Shown: piece after piece, positions 54,152-61,531 of the stretch
How the letters are laid out: every line of letters starts with the position of its first letter
Numbering within the stretch: position 1 is the first letter of the stretch
Assembly: GCA_023150805.1 (NCBI GenBank)
Contig: JAKLKF010000017.1
Coordinates: forward strand, 19,333-83,332
DNA length: 64,000 nucleotides
DNA from: Myxococcota bacterium
GTDB taxonomy: Bacteria > Myxococcota_A > UBA796 > UBA2385
Reading direction: 5' to 3'
The notes under the pieces: model-generated
Seen by the model: only the letters and a program-made list of their open reading frames with translations
The model's database searches: none
Told to the model about the DNA's origin: nothing
Program-made: the position numbers and the translations under genes

Positions 54152-56004
54152 CCGCCCAGCGCCTCGACCGGCGCTGGCGTGCCGGACGGGCCGCGGTGCT
54201 GGTCGCCTTCGCGGGGGCGCTGGGCGCGCCGGCCTGGGTCGCGCCCACGACCCACGTCCTGGGGTCCTGGCGGACCGACACGGTCAAGCACGTCTGGTCG
54301 CTCTGGCTGGGGCGCCAGGTGCTGGCGGAACGCCCCGCGATCTGGGGCAGGACGGAGCTGGTCAACCACCCCGATGGCATGGACATCATGCTGGTGGAGC
54401 CGCTGGGCGGCCTGGTGGCGCTGCTGCTGTCGCCCCTGCCCCTGCCCCTGGTCGCCAACCTGCTGGCCTTCGCCAACCTGGTGTTGCTGGGCCTGTTCAC
54501 CGCCGCCCTTGCCGACCGCGTCACCCAGGGCGACCGGCTGGCCGGCCTGGTGGCGGGCCTGGTGGCGATGGGCTCGGCGACCACCGCCTTCTTCTTCCAC
54601 CTGGGCGTCGGGGAGATCCAGCACCTCTTCGTGATCCCGATGGTGCTGTGGGCGCTGGAGCGGGTGCGCGCGCGGCCACGGCCGGCCGAGGCGATGCTGC
54701 TGGCGGGCAGCCTGTGGCTCGCGATGCTGGCCGGCCACTACCTCGCCCTGCTCTGTGGGCTGGCGGCGCTGGCGGCGGGGCTCGGCGCCCTGCTGGTGGG
54801 CCCTCAGCGCGGGCGCCTGCTGCTGGCGCTCGGGGCCGCGGCGGTGGTGGCGGTGCTGCCGGTGGGCCTGCTGGTGGAGAGCCTGCGCGACGCCGGCCCG
54901 GTGGAGAACCTGACCGCCGAGAAGAACGACTGGCGCCTCCTCCTGCGGGTCCCGCCGACCGAGGCCCAGGCCGTCCGCCTGGACCTCGCGCGCCTCGCGT
55001 GGCCCTTCCGTGGCCTGTCGCCGGGGCTGTTCCCGGCCTACGTCGGCGGCCAGTACCTGGGGCCGATCCCCCTGCTGCTCGCGGCGTGGGGCGTGGCCGG
55101 CGCCCCCCGCCGGGCCCTGCCGCTGGCCGCCGCCGCCGCCACCGGCCTGCTCTTCGCGATGGGCTCGCAGCCCGTCGTCGCCGCCGCCGAGGTCGAGCTG
55201 CCGGGGGGCACGGTGCTGCCCTTCGCCTGGCTCAGCGCCGCCCTGCACAGCGTCGCCGTGCCGCCGCACTACCCGGTCCGCTTCGTGGCCGTCGCGATGG
55301 TGGGCGTGGCGGTCCTGGGGGCCCTGGCCATCGCCGGTCGCACGAACCGCCGGGTGCGGCTGGCCCTGGTCGGCCTGGCCCTGGTGGGCATCGCCGACGC
55401 CAACCTGCGCGGCGAGGAGCGCTGGCCCTGGCCGGTGACGGAGCTGACGCCGGTCCGGTTCCTCGACGGCCTGCGGCAGGTCGACGACGGCGCGGTGCTC
55501 GACCTGTCCTGGTACTCCCAGGCCGACCAGGACGGCCGGAACCAGAGCGCGTGGTACCAGGTCCAGCATGGCCTGCCGACCCAGATCGTCCCGATCACCC
55601 GCCTGGACCGGCTGCATCGCGAGGGCGCGGCGCGGGCGCTCGCCCTCCCCATGGTGGAGGAGCTGCGGCAGATCGGCACCGGGACGGACGACGCGCCCGG
55701 GGGCGGGGGCGACCACCGGGCCGACCTCGCCCTGCTCCGCGAGGACGGCTTCCGCTGGATCCTCGTCTTCGGCGAGCGGCACCGACCGGCAGGCGACCAG
55801 CTGGCCGGCGGAGGGACGCTGCCCGCCGGCGAGGTGGCGGTCCTGTCCATGCTGCTGGGGCCGCCGACCTTCGAGGAGGGGTCGGTGGCGGCGTGGCGGC
55901 TGCCCGAGCTGACCCTGCCGGAGGAGGAGCTGGCGCCGGCGCGCGCCCGGCGGTTGCAGGGCATCCCGCAGGCGACGGAGCGGCTCTTCCGTGCTCCCCC
56001 CTGA
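54148..56004 (+). CDS. GT-C-like membrane protein, paralogue C
   Basis: A 618-aa protein with about twelve TM helices. The first loop is WRTDTVKHVWSLWLGRQ, then WGRTELVNHPDG; the C-terminal domain begins DDGAVLDLSW and continues WYQVQHGLPTQIVP, the HG-x-P motif. It ends with the family's closing strand GPPTFEEGSVAAWRLPE. The GTG start lies in the stop of paralogue B. Confidence 0.68.
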   Translation: MTAQRLDRRWRAGRAAVLVAFAGALGAPAWVAPTTHVLGSWRTDTVKHVWSLWLGRQVLAERPAIWGRTELVNHPDGMDIMLVEPLGGLVALLLSPLPLPLVANLLAFANLVLLGLFTAALADRVTQGDRLAGLVAGLVAMGSATTAFFFHLGVGEIQHLFVIPMVLWALERVRARPRPAEAMLLAGSLWLAMLAGHYLALLCGLAALAAGLGALLVGPQRGRLLLALGAAAVVAVLPVGLLVESLRDAGPVENLTAEKNDWRLLLRVPPTEAQAVRLDLARLAWPFRGLSPGLFPAYVGGQYLGPIPLLLAAWGVAGAPRRALPLAAAAATGLLFAMGSQPVVAAAEVELPGGTVLPFAWLSAALHSVAVPPHYPVRFVAVAMVGVAVLGALAIAGRTNRRVRLALVGLALVGIADANLRGEERWPWPVTELTPVRFLDGLRQVDDGAVLDLSWYSQADQDGRNQSAWYQVQHGLPTQIVPITRLDRLHREGAARALALPMVEELRQIGTGTDDAPGGGGDHRADLALLREDGFRWILVFGERHRPAGDQLAGGGTLPAGEVAVLSMLLGPPTFEEGSVAAWRLPELTLPEEELAPARARRLQGIPQATERLFRAPP

Positions 56005-57706
56005 GACCCTCCGCGCGGCGGTGTCGGCCGGTGCACGCGCGCTGGCGGGCCACCTGGGGCTGGCCTTGCTGGCGTCGATGCCCATGGCGCTCAGCCCGGC
56101 GACCCGCCTGCTGGGCCACCCCGAGGTCGATGTCTGGAACCACGCCTGGGGGCCCTGGTGGTTCTGGACCAGCCTGTCCCAGGGCCACCTGCCCTTGCAG
56201 ACGACCTTGCTGGGGGCGCCGCTGGGGGGGCGCCTGTGGTTCCCCGACGGCCTGGGCGCCCTGGTCGGCGCGCCCCTCGTCCCGCTGCTGGGGCCTGTCG
56301 TCGCCTGGAACGCGGTCGTGCTCTTCCACCTGGTGCTGGCCTCGGTCGGCGGCCGGCGGCTGGCCCGGGCGCTGGGCGCGGAGGACCGCGAGAGCTGGCT
56401 GGGCGCGGCGCTGCTGTGCTGCTCGCCCTACCTGCTCAGCGAGGCGCACAACGGCATCAGCGAGGCGATGGCGGTCGGCCCGCCGGTGCTGGCGCTGGCG
56501 GCCACCGTGACCGCGATGCAGAGCGGGCGCGCCCGGAGCTGGGTCCTGGCGGGCGCCTGGGGCGGGCTGACGCTCGCGGGAACGGCCTACTTCAGCATCG
56601 GCCTGCTGGCCGTCGCGGCGCCCCTGCTGCTCGGCGGCCTGGTCCGTCACGGCGCCCGCCGCGTCCTGCCCGGCGCCGCGCTGGCGTTGCTGATCGCCGC
56701 GGCCATCGGCCTGCCGGCCCTGCGGGCGGCCTGGTGGACGCTGCAGGCCGACCCGCTGGTCTTCCGGCCCCCGACCCGGACCCTGGCCGACCTGGAGCCC
56801 CAGCTCCGCCACAACGCGGTCGACCCCCGGACCTTCCTGTGGCCCGGCGACTTCCAGTCGGTCCTCCTCGACGGCGAGTCCTTCCGGCACAGCTCCTACC
56901 TGGGCCTCCTGGCGCTGCTGCTCGCCCTGCGCAGCCGGGCCTGGCTGGCCCTGGTGGCCGCGCTGCTGGGCCTGGTGCTGTCCCTGGGCCCCTGGCTGTG
57001 GTTCGACGGCGACTGGCTGCTCTGGCAGGGCCAGCGCCTCGCCCTGCCCTACAAGGCCCTGTTCGAGGTGCTCCCGCCCAGCACCGCGGGCCACCCGCAG
57101 CGCGTCGGGCTGCCGGCCATCGCGCTGGTGGCAGCGCTGGCGGCCCGCGGCCTGCGGGGCCTCTCGCCCCGCGTGGCGGCGTCGCTGGCCGGGCTGGCGC
57201 TGGCCGAGGTCCTGCTCCTGAGCCCCTCGCCCTGGCCCCTGGCCCGCACGCCGGTGATCGATCCCGCCCCCGCCCTGGCCGTGCGCGCGGCGACGCAGGC
57301 GGCGGGGGGCGGGCTGGTGCTCGACCTGCCCGCCGACGTGCCCGGGCGCGGCATGGTGACCAGCCGCCACCTGTTCGCGCAGACGCTGCATGGCCAGCCG
57401 CTGCCCTACAAGCCGGACGTGCGCGCGAACACCTCGTCGCTGGGGGGGATCGCGGCCTTACGCTGGCTGGCGAGCGGCGAGGGGGATCCGCCGTGGGACG
57501 GCGGGCAGGAGCTTGCGCAGGCTGGCGTCGCGGTGGTGGTGGTGCACCGCGACCTGCTCGCCGAGGAAGACGCCCGGCGGGTGGAGGACGCCCTGCGACA
57601 GTGGCTGGGCTCCCCCCAGGAGGTCGGCACCGCCGCGGTGTTCCGCCGGCCGGCGCCGGCGACCGGCGCGCCAAGGTGGAGCCCTGGGCTACAGTCGCCG
57701 CGATGA
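55991..57706 (+). CDS. GT-C-like membrane protein, paralogue D
   Basis: A 571-aa protein closely matching paralogue A: HPEVDVWNHAWGPWWFW, SPYLLSEAHNGISEAM, GLVLDLPADVPG and LHGQPLPYKPD. The C-terminal domain closes with VVVVHRDLLAEEDARR. The GTG start overlaps paralogue C by 14 bases, and its stop overlaps the FGE-fold gene by ATGA. Predicted: transfer of a sugar or similar group from a polyprenyl donor outside the inner membrane. Confidence 0.7.
   Translation: MLPPETLRAAVSAGARALAGHLGLALLASMPMALSPATRLLGHPEVDVWNHAWGPWWFWTSLSQGHLPLQTTLLGAPLGGRLWFPDGLGALVGAPLVPLLGPVVAWNAVVLFHLVLASVGGRRLARALGAEDRESWLGAALLCCSPYLLSEAHNGISEAMAVGPPVLALAATVTAMQSGRARSWVLAGAWGGLTLAGTAYFSIGLLAVAAPLLLGGLVRHGARRVLPGAALALLIAAAIGLPALRAAWWTLQADPLVFRPPTRTLADLEPQLRHNAVDPRTFLWPGDFQSVLLDGESFRHSSYLGLLALLLALRSRAWLALVAALLGLVLSLGPWLWFDGDWLLWQGQRLALPYKALFEVLPPSTAGHPQRVGLPAIALVAALAARGLRGLSPRVAASLAGLALAEVLLLSPSPWPLARTPVIDPAPALAVRAATQAAGGGLVLDLPADVPGRGMVTSRHLFAQTLHGQPLPYKPDVRANTSSLGGIAALRWLASGEGDPPWDGGQELAQAGVAVVVVHRDLLAEEDARRVEDALRQWLGSPQEVGTAAVFRRPAPATGAPRWSPGLQSPR
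57690..57695 (+). promoter_or_regulatory. -10 box TACAGT, apparently leaderless
   Basis: GC-TACAGT ends 7 bases before ATG 57703. The string TACAGTCGCCGCG resembles TATAGTCGCCGCG at 63536. It would be an internal promoter inside the coupled run. Confidence 0.42.
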
Positions 57707-58509
57707 TCCCGCCCGCCCTCGTCGCCGCCGCCGCAGCCGCAGCCACCGCCGCCGCCGCCGCCGCCGCCGCACCGGCCCGCGTCGCCATCCCGGCCGGCCG
57801 GTTCACGATGGGGGCCGACGGGCACCCCGACGCGCCGCCGCGCCAGGTCCGGCTGTCCGCCTTCGAGATCGATCGCACCGAGGTCTCGATCGGCCAGTTC
57901 GAGGAGTTCACGGCGGCGGGCGGCTACCGCAAGCCCGAGCTGTGGAGCGAGGCCGGGCGGGCCTGGCTGGCGCAGCACGCCGACGGCGCGGGCGCCGAGC
58001 TGCGCAGCGCCGGGCGCGGCCCGGACCACCCGGTCGTCGCCGTGACCTGGTACGAGGCGGACGCCTACTGCCGGTGGCGGGGCGGCGCCCTGCCGACCGA
58101 GGCCCAGTGGGAGTACGCGGCCTGCGGCGAGGGCGGCCGGCCCTACCCGTGGGGAGACGATCCCCACGTGGCCGAGGAGGCGATGGAGGGGATCCGGCAC
58201 GAGGCCAAGAACGACGTCGCGACCAGCCCGGTCCAGGAGTTCCGCCCCGAGGCGGTCGGCCCCTTCGGCCTGATCCACACCGCGGGCAACGTCTGGGAGT
58301 GGACGGCGACCTGGTACGACGCCCGCACCTACACGATCGAGGGGGACGCCACGGATCCGGGCGGTCCGCCCACCGGCACCTGGAAGACCCTGCGCGGCGG
58401 CTCGTACCTCAACCTGCTGAGCTACCGCACCTGCCAGCACCGCGAGCCGGCCCGGCCGGACCGGGTCGCCTTCACGACGGGGTTCCGATGCGCCTGGCCC
58501 TCGCCCTGA
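57703..58509 (+). CDS. FGE-sulfatase-fold exported protein (cysteine-less site)
   Basis: A 268-aa protein with an Ala-rich signal peptide and a formylglycine-generating-enzyme (SUMF1) fold: IPAGRFTMGADGHPDAPP, VSWYEADAYCRWRG-like VTWYEADAYCRWRGG, LPTEAQWEYAA, GNVWEWTATWY, and RGGSYLNLLSYRTC. In true FGE the last region is GGSFLCHxSYC with two catalytic Cys; here the first is Asn and the second is displaced, so copper-dependent formylglycine synthesis is unlikely. It may be a structural or other FGE-fold enzyme. It is coupled to its neighbours on both sides. Confidence 0.82.
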   Translation: MIPPALVAAAAAAATAAAAAAAAPARVAIPAGRFTMGADGHPDAPPRQVRLSAFEIDRTEVSIGQFEEFTAAGGYRKPELWSEAGRAWLAQHADGAGAELRSAGRGPDHPVVAVTWYEADAYCRWRGGALPTEAQWEYAACGEGGRPYPWGDDPHVAEEAMEGIRHEAKNDVATSPVQEFRPEAVGPFGLIHTAGNVWEWTATWYDARTYTIEGDATDPGGPPTGTWKTLRGGSYLNLLSYRTCQHREPARPDRVAFTTGFRCAWPSP

Positions 58510-59513
58510 GCCTGTGGGCGGCCTGCGCGACGGAGCCCGGCCCGGCGGATCCGTCCGCGCCGGGCCCCGCGCAGGGGCCGCCCGCCCCGGGCGCCGGCCC
58601 GCCGGGAGGTCCGCCCCCAGGTGCGCCGGGAGGGGGCGGACCGCCACGGTCGGCGGGGCCCGACCCGACCGACCGCGACTTCCCCCCGGCCGAGGTCGAC
58701 GCCGAGGGGATGGTCCGGATCCCCGGCGGCTGGGTGCGCGCCGGCTGGTCGCAGATCGGCCCCGACCACAGCGACACCGAGCGCCCGAAGGCGAGCCCCT
58801 GGACCCTGGGGCAGGGCGCGGGGCTGCGCCCGGTGGAGGCCTGGGTGGCCCCCTTCCGCATCCAGCCCACCGAGGTCACGCGGGCGCAGTACCGCGAGTT
58901 CCTGCTGGCGACGGGCTACCGGCCCCCGTCGGTGGAGGAGGCCTGGTTCCAGGAGCACGACTGGGGCTGGAAGGGCACCGACTACCACCCGGGCACCGCG
59001 GACCACCCGGTGGTGGGCACCAGCTGGTACGACGCCTGGGAGTACTGCCACTGGCGGGGCTGGCGCCTGCCGACCGACGTCGAGTGGACCCTGGCCACCT
59101 ACGGCCCCGCCGAGGACGGCCGCACCTACCCCTGGGGCCGCGGCTACGACGCGGGCCGCCTGAACCACGGCCGCGCCGGCGGCGAGCTGTTCGACGACTC
59201 CGACGGCTACCTGACCACCGCGCCGGTCGGCAGCTTCCCCCGCGGGCGCAGCCCCTACGGCCTGGAGGACACCTTCGGCAACGTCTGGGAGTGGGTGGAG
59301 GACAACTTCCGTGACGACTGGCGGCTGGTGGACAGCCGCCCCTACGAGCACGGCATCACCGACGTGTTCGCGGGTGGGCCCGGCATGTTCGTCGTCGTCC
59401 GGGGCGGCTCCTACTACTTCGACGTGGCGGTCAACCCCCACGCCGAGCGCACCTTCTTCGCCCGGGAGCTGCGCCGCAAGTCCAGCGGGTTCCGCTGCGC
59501 CGCCGACCCGTGA
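58488..59513 (+). CDS. FGE-sulfatase-fold lipoprotein (cysteine-less site)
   Basis: A 341-aa lipoprotein (lipobox LWAAC) with a Pro/Gly tether (GPPGGPPPGAPGGG) and an FGE fold: VRIPGGWVRAG, FRIQPTEVTRAQYREF, HPVVGTSWYDAWEYCHWRG, LPTDVEWTLA, GNVWEWVEDN and VRGGSYYFDVAVNPHAERT. No catalytic Cys is present in the last motif. It overlaps the previous FGE-fold gene by 22 bases and the next gene by GTGA. Tandem FGE-fold proteins in a glycan cluster are unusual. Confidence 0.83.
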   Translation: MRLALALSLWAACATEPGPADPSAPGPAQGPPAPGAGPPGGPPPGAPGGGGPPRSAGPDPTDRDFPPAEVDAEGMVRIPGGWVRAGWSQIGPDHSDTERPKASPWTLGQGAGLRPVEAWVAPFRIQPTEVTRAQYREFLLATGYRPPSVEEAWFQEHDWGWKGTDYHPGTADHPVVGTSWYDAWEYCHWRGWRLPTDVEWTLATYGPAEDGRTYPWGRGYDAGRLNHGRAGGELFDDSDGYLTTAPVGSFPRGRSPYGLEDTFGNVWEWVEDNFRDDWRLVDSRPYEHGITDVFAGGPGMFVVVRGGSYYFDVAVNPHAERTFFARELRRKSSGFRCAADP

Positions 59514-61516
59514 CGCGCCCTCGGCCGCTGGCGGTGGTGGCGGGCCTGTCCCTGGGGCTCTCGATCGCCGTCGTGGCCGAGCGCGAGCGCCTGGAGGCCG
59601 GGCCGCCGGGCTGGACCGCCCAGGCGCCCGGCGTGCCCCTCTTCCTCGCCACCGACGCCGGCGCGCCCCGCCTGCCGGGCCAGGGCTGGCCGCTGGCCTG
59701 GCTCTGGTCGCTCCGCCACGACCAGCGCCAGGCCCAGGGCCTGGCCGTCCAGGCGGAGCTGCCCGCGGGCGCCAGCCTGGCGGTAGGGCTGGAGGCGCCG
59801 GACGGCCAGGCCCTGCTCCTCTCGGCGCGCGCCTTCGGCGACCGCTTGGTCACCGTCGGCATGCGCGACCGCTCGCGGGGCGACGGGATGCAGGTCCTGC
59901 GCGAGCTGCGCTGCGACGCCCGGGTCGCGCTGCCCGCGCAGGGTCCGATCCTGCTGGCCGTCGGCCCCGGCGCGCAGGGAGGGGTGCAGGTCCAGGTCGG
60001 GGACCAGGAGGTGCGCTGCGACGGACCCGCGCCGGTCGGCACGCCGCTCCTGCAGGCCGGCCTGCGCCGCGTGGGGCTGCACCGCATCGAGGTGGCGGGC
60101 CACGAGGGCCAGGACGCGCCGGGCCCGTCGTGGCCTGCCCGGCTGCTGGCCGCGGGCCTGGGGGCCGGCCTCGCCGCCGCGTGGCCGGGCGTCGCCGCCC
60201 GCGCGCGCCTGCGGGCCGATCTCGCCCGCCTGTGCCTCCTGCCGTGGCTCCTCGCCGGTCCCCTGGCCTTCCTGGACCTGGAGGGCATGCTCCAGGCGAC
60301 GCGCATCGTCGTCGACCACCCGCTGCGCGTCGCCGTGGTGGTCCCGCTGCTGCTGTCGGCCGTCGCCGCGTGGGCGCTGGGCAGCGGCACCTTGCTGGCC
60401 CGCGAGGCCACCGACCGGGCCCTCTCGCCCCGGGCGGTCGCCGTCGTGGCGTCCGGAGCCACGCTCAGCGGCCTGCTGGTCGCGGCCGCCCGCCCGCAGT
60501 GGGCCTGGTCGGCGCTCTTCGCCGCGGGGGCGGGAGCCAGCCTGGGGGCGCTGCTGTGGCTGGCCGTGCGGGCCACGCGCGTGCGGCTGTACAACCCCCT
60601 GAGCCTGGCGCTCGCGGTGGCCTGCCTGGCCGGGGCCGAGCAGGCGCTGACCTGGACGGCCACGGGCCAGCGCCTGGTCGGCGTGAGCAACCGGTCGACC
60701 GAGGTCCCGAGCAACGCCGCCGGCCACGACCCCCTCGACGACTTCGCGATCATCGACGGCAGCCACCAGCACACCCGCTACCCCAGCCACGGCTACCCGG
60801 TCGCGCCCCCCCCGCGCACCGCGCCGGTGCGGATCGTGGCCCTGGGCAGCAGCAGCACGGGCGGCGCCTACCAGTTCGACGACCTGGACCAGTTCTGGCC
60901 CGCCGAGCTGGAGCGCCGCCTGGGGCCCGGGGTGCAGGTCGTCAACCAGGGGGTGGGCGGGTGGACCACCGTGCACATCCGCCGCTACGTCGAGACCCGC
61001 CTCCTGGACCTCGACCCTGACATCCTGGTCGTCTACCAGGGACACAACGACCTCAAGCAGCCCGCGGCCCGCCCCTACGCCGCCGTGTACGCCGAGCGGT
61101 CGGGGGCCGCGTCGGCCGCCGCCACCCTCTCCGGCCACCTCGCCCGCGTCCGCCTCTACCAGCTCCTGCGCTTCGCCCTCACCCCCCTGTCTGCGCAGCC
61201 TGGCGGCATCGCGGTGCCCATCCCCGACGCCCGCCGCAACCTCGCCCGCATCATCGACCTGGCGGGCGAGCGGGATGCCCGGGTCCTGCTCGTGCGCGAG
61301 GGCACCTACCCCGACCCCTCCGAGCTGGCGCCCTACGGCGAGCTGATGGCCTCGCTGGCCGACGGGCAGCGGGTGGCCTGGCTCGACGGGGGACAGGTCC
61401 TCGCGCCCGCCGACGCCTGGAACCTGTTCCTGGACGGCGTCCACCTGACGGCCCAGGGCCACCGGGTCCTGGCGCAGGCGATGGCCGACGAGCTGCGGCG
61501 CCTGGGCTGGCTGTAG
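59510..61516 (+). CDS. polytopic SGNH-hydrolase protein
   Basis: A 668-aa protein: N-terminal TM, a beta-rich extracytoplasmic domain (about 40-200), a group of about six TM helices (about 205-385), then an SGNH domain. Its motifs are IVALGSSSTGGAY (Ser), NQGVGGWTT (Gly), VVYQGHNDLKQ (Asn) and FLDGVHLTAQGH (Asp, His). The joining of a small membrane domain to an SGNH domain recalls the OafA-SGNH style of acyltransferase, but the membrane part is not an evident acyltransferase_3 domain. Last gene of the coupled run. Confidence 0.75.
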   Translation: MTRPRPLAVVAGLSLGLSIAVVAERERLEAGPPGWTAQAPGVPLFLATDAGAPRLPGQGWPLAWLWSLRHDQRQAQGLAVQAELPAGASLAVGLEAPDGQALLLSARAFGDRLVTVGMRDRSRGDGMQVLRELRCDARVALPAQGPILLAVGPGAQGGVQVQVGDQEVRCDGPAPVGTPLLQAGLRRVGLHRIEVAGHEGQDAPGPSWPARLLAAGLGAGLAAAWPGVAARARLRADLARLCLLPWLLAGPLAFLDLEGMLQATRIVVDHPLRVAVVVPLLLSAVAAWALGSGTLLAREATDRALSPRAVAVVASGATLSGLLVAAARPQWAWSALFAAGAGASLGALLWLAVRATRVRLYNPLSLALAVACLAGAEQALTWTATGQRLVGVSNRSTEVPSNAAGHDPLDDFAIIDGSHQHTRYPSHGYPVAPPPRTAPVRIVALGSSSTGGAYQFDDLDQFWPAELERRLGPGVQVVNQGVGGWTTVHIRRYVETRLLDLDPDILVVYQGHNDLKQPAARPYAAVYAERSGAASAAATLSGHLARVRLYQLLRFALTPLSAQPGGIAVPIPDARRNLARIIDLAGERDARVLLVREGTYPDPSELAPYGELMASLADGQRVAWLDGGQVLAPADAWNLFLDGVHLTAQGHRVLAQAMADELRRLGWL

Positions 61517-61531
61517 GGGCGGGGACGCTCC

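Noticed and set aside
57703-59513. Genuine formylglycine-generating enzymes activating the sulfatase at 25 kb
   Set aside because: Both lack the Cys pair in the GGSFLCHxSYC region and are 31 kb from the sulfatase.
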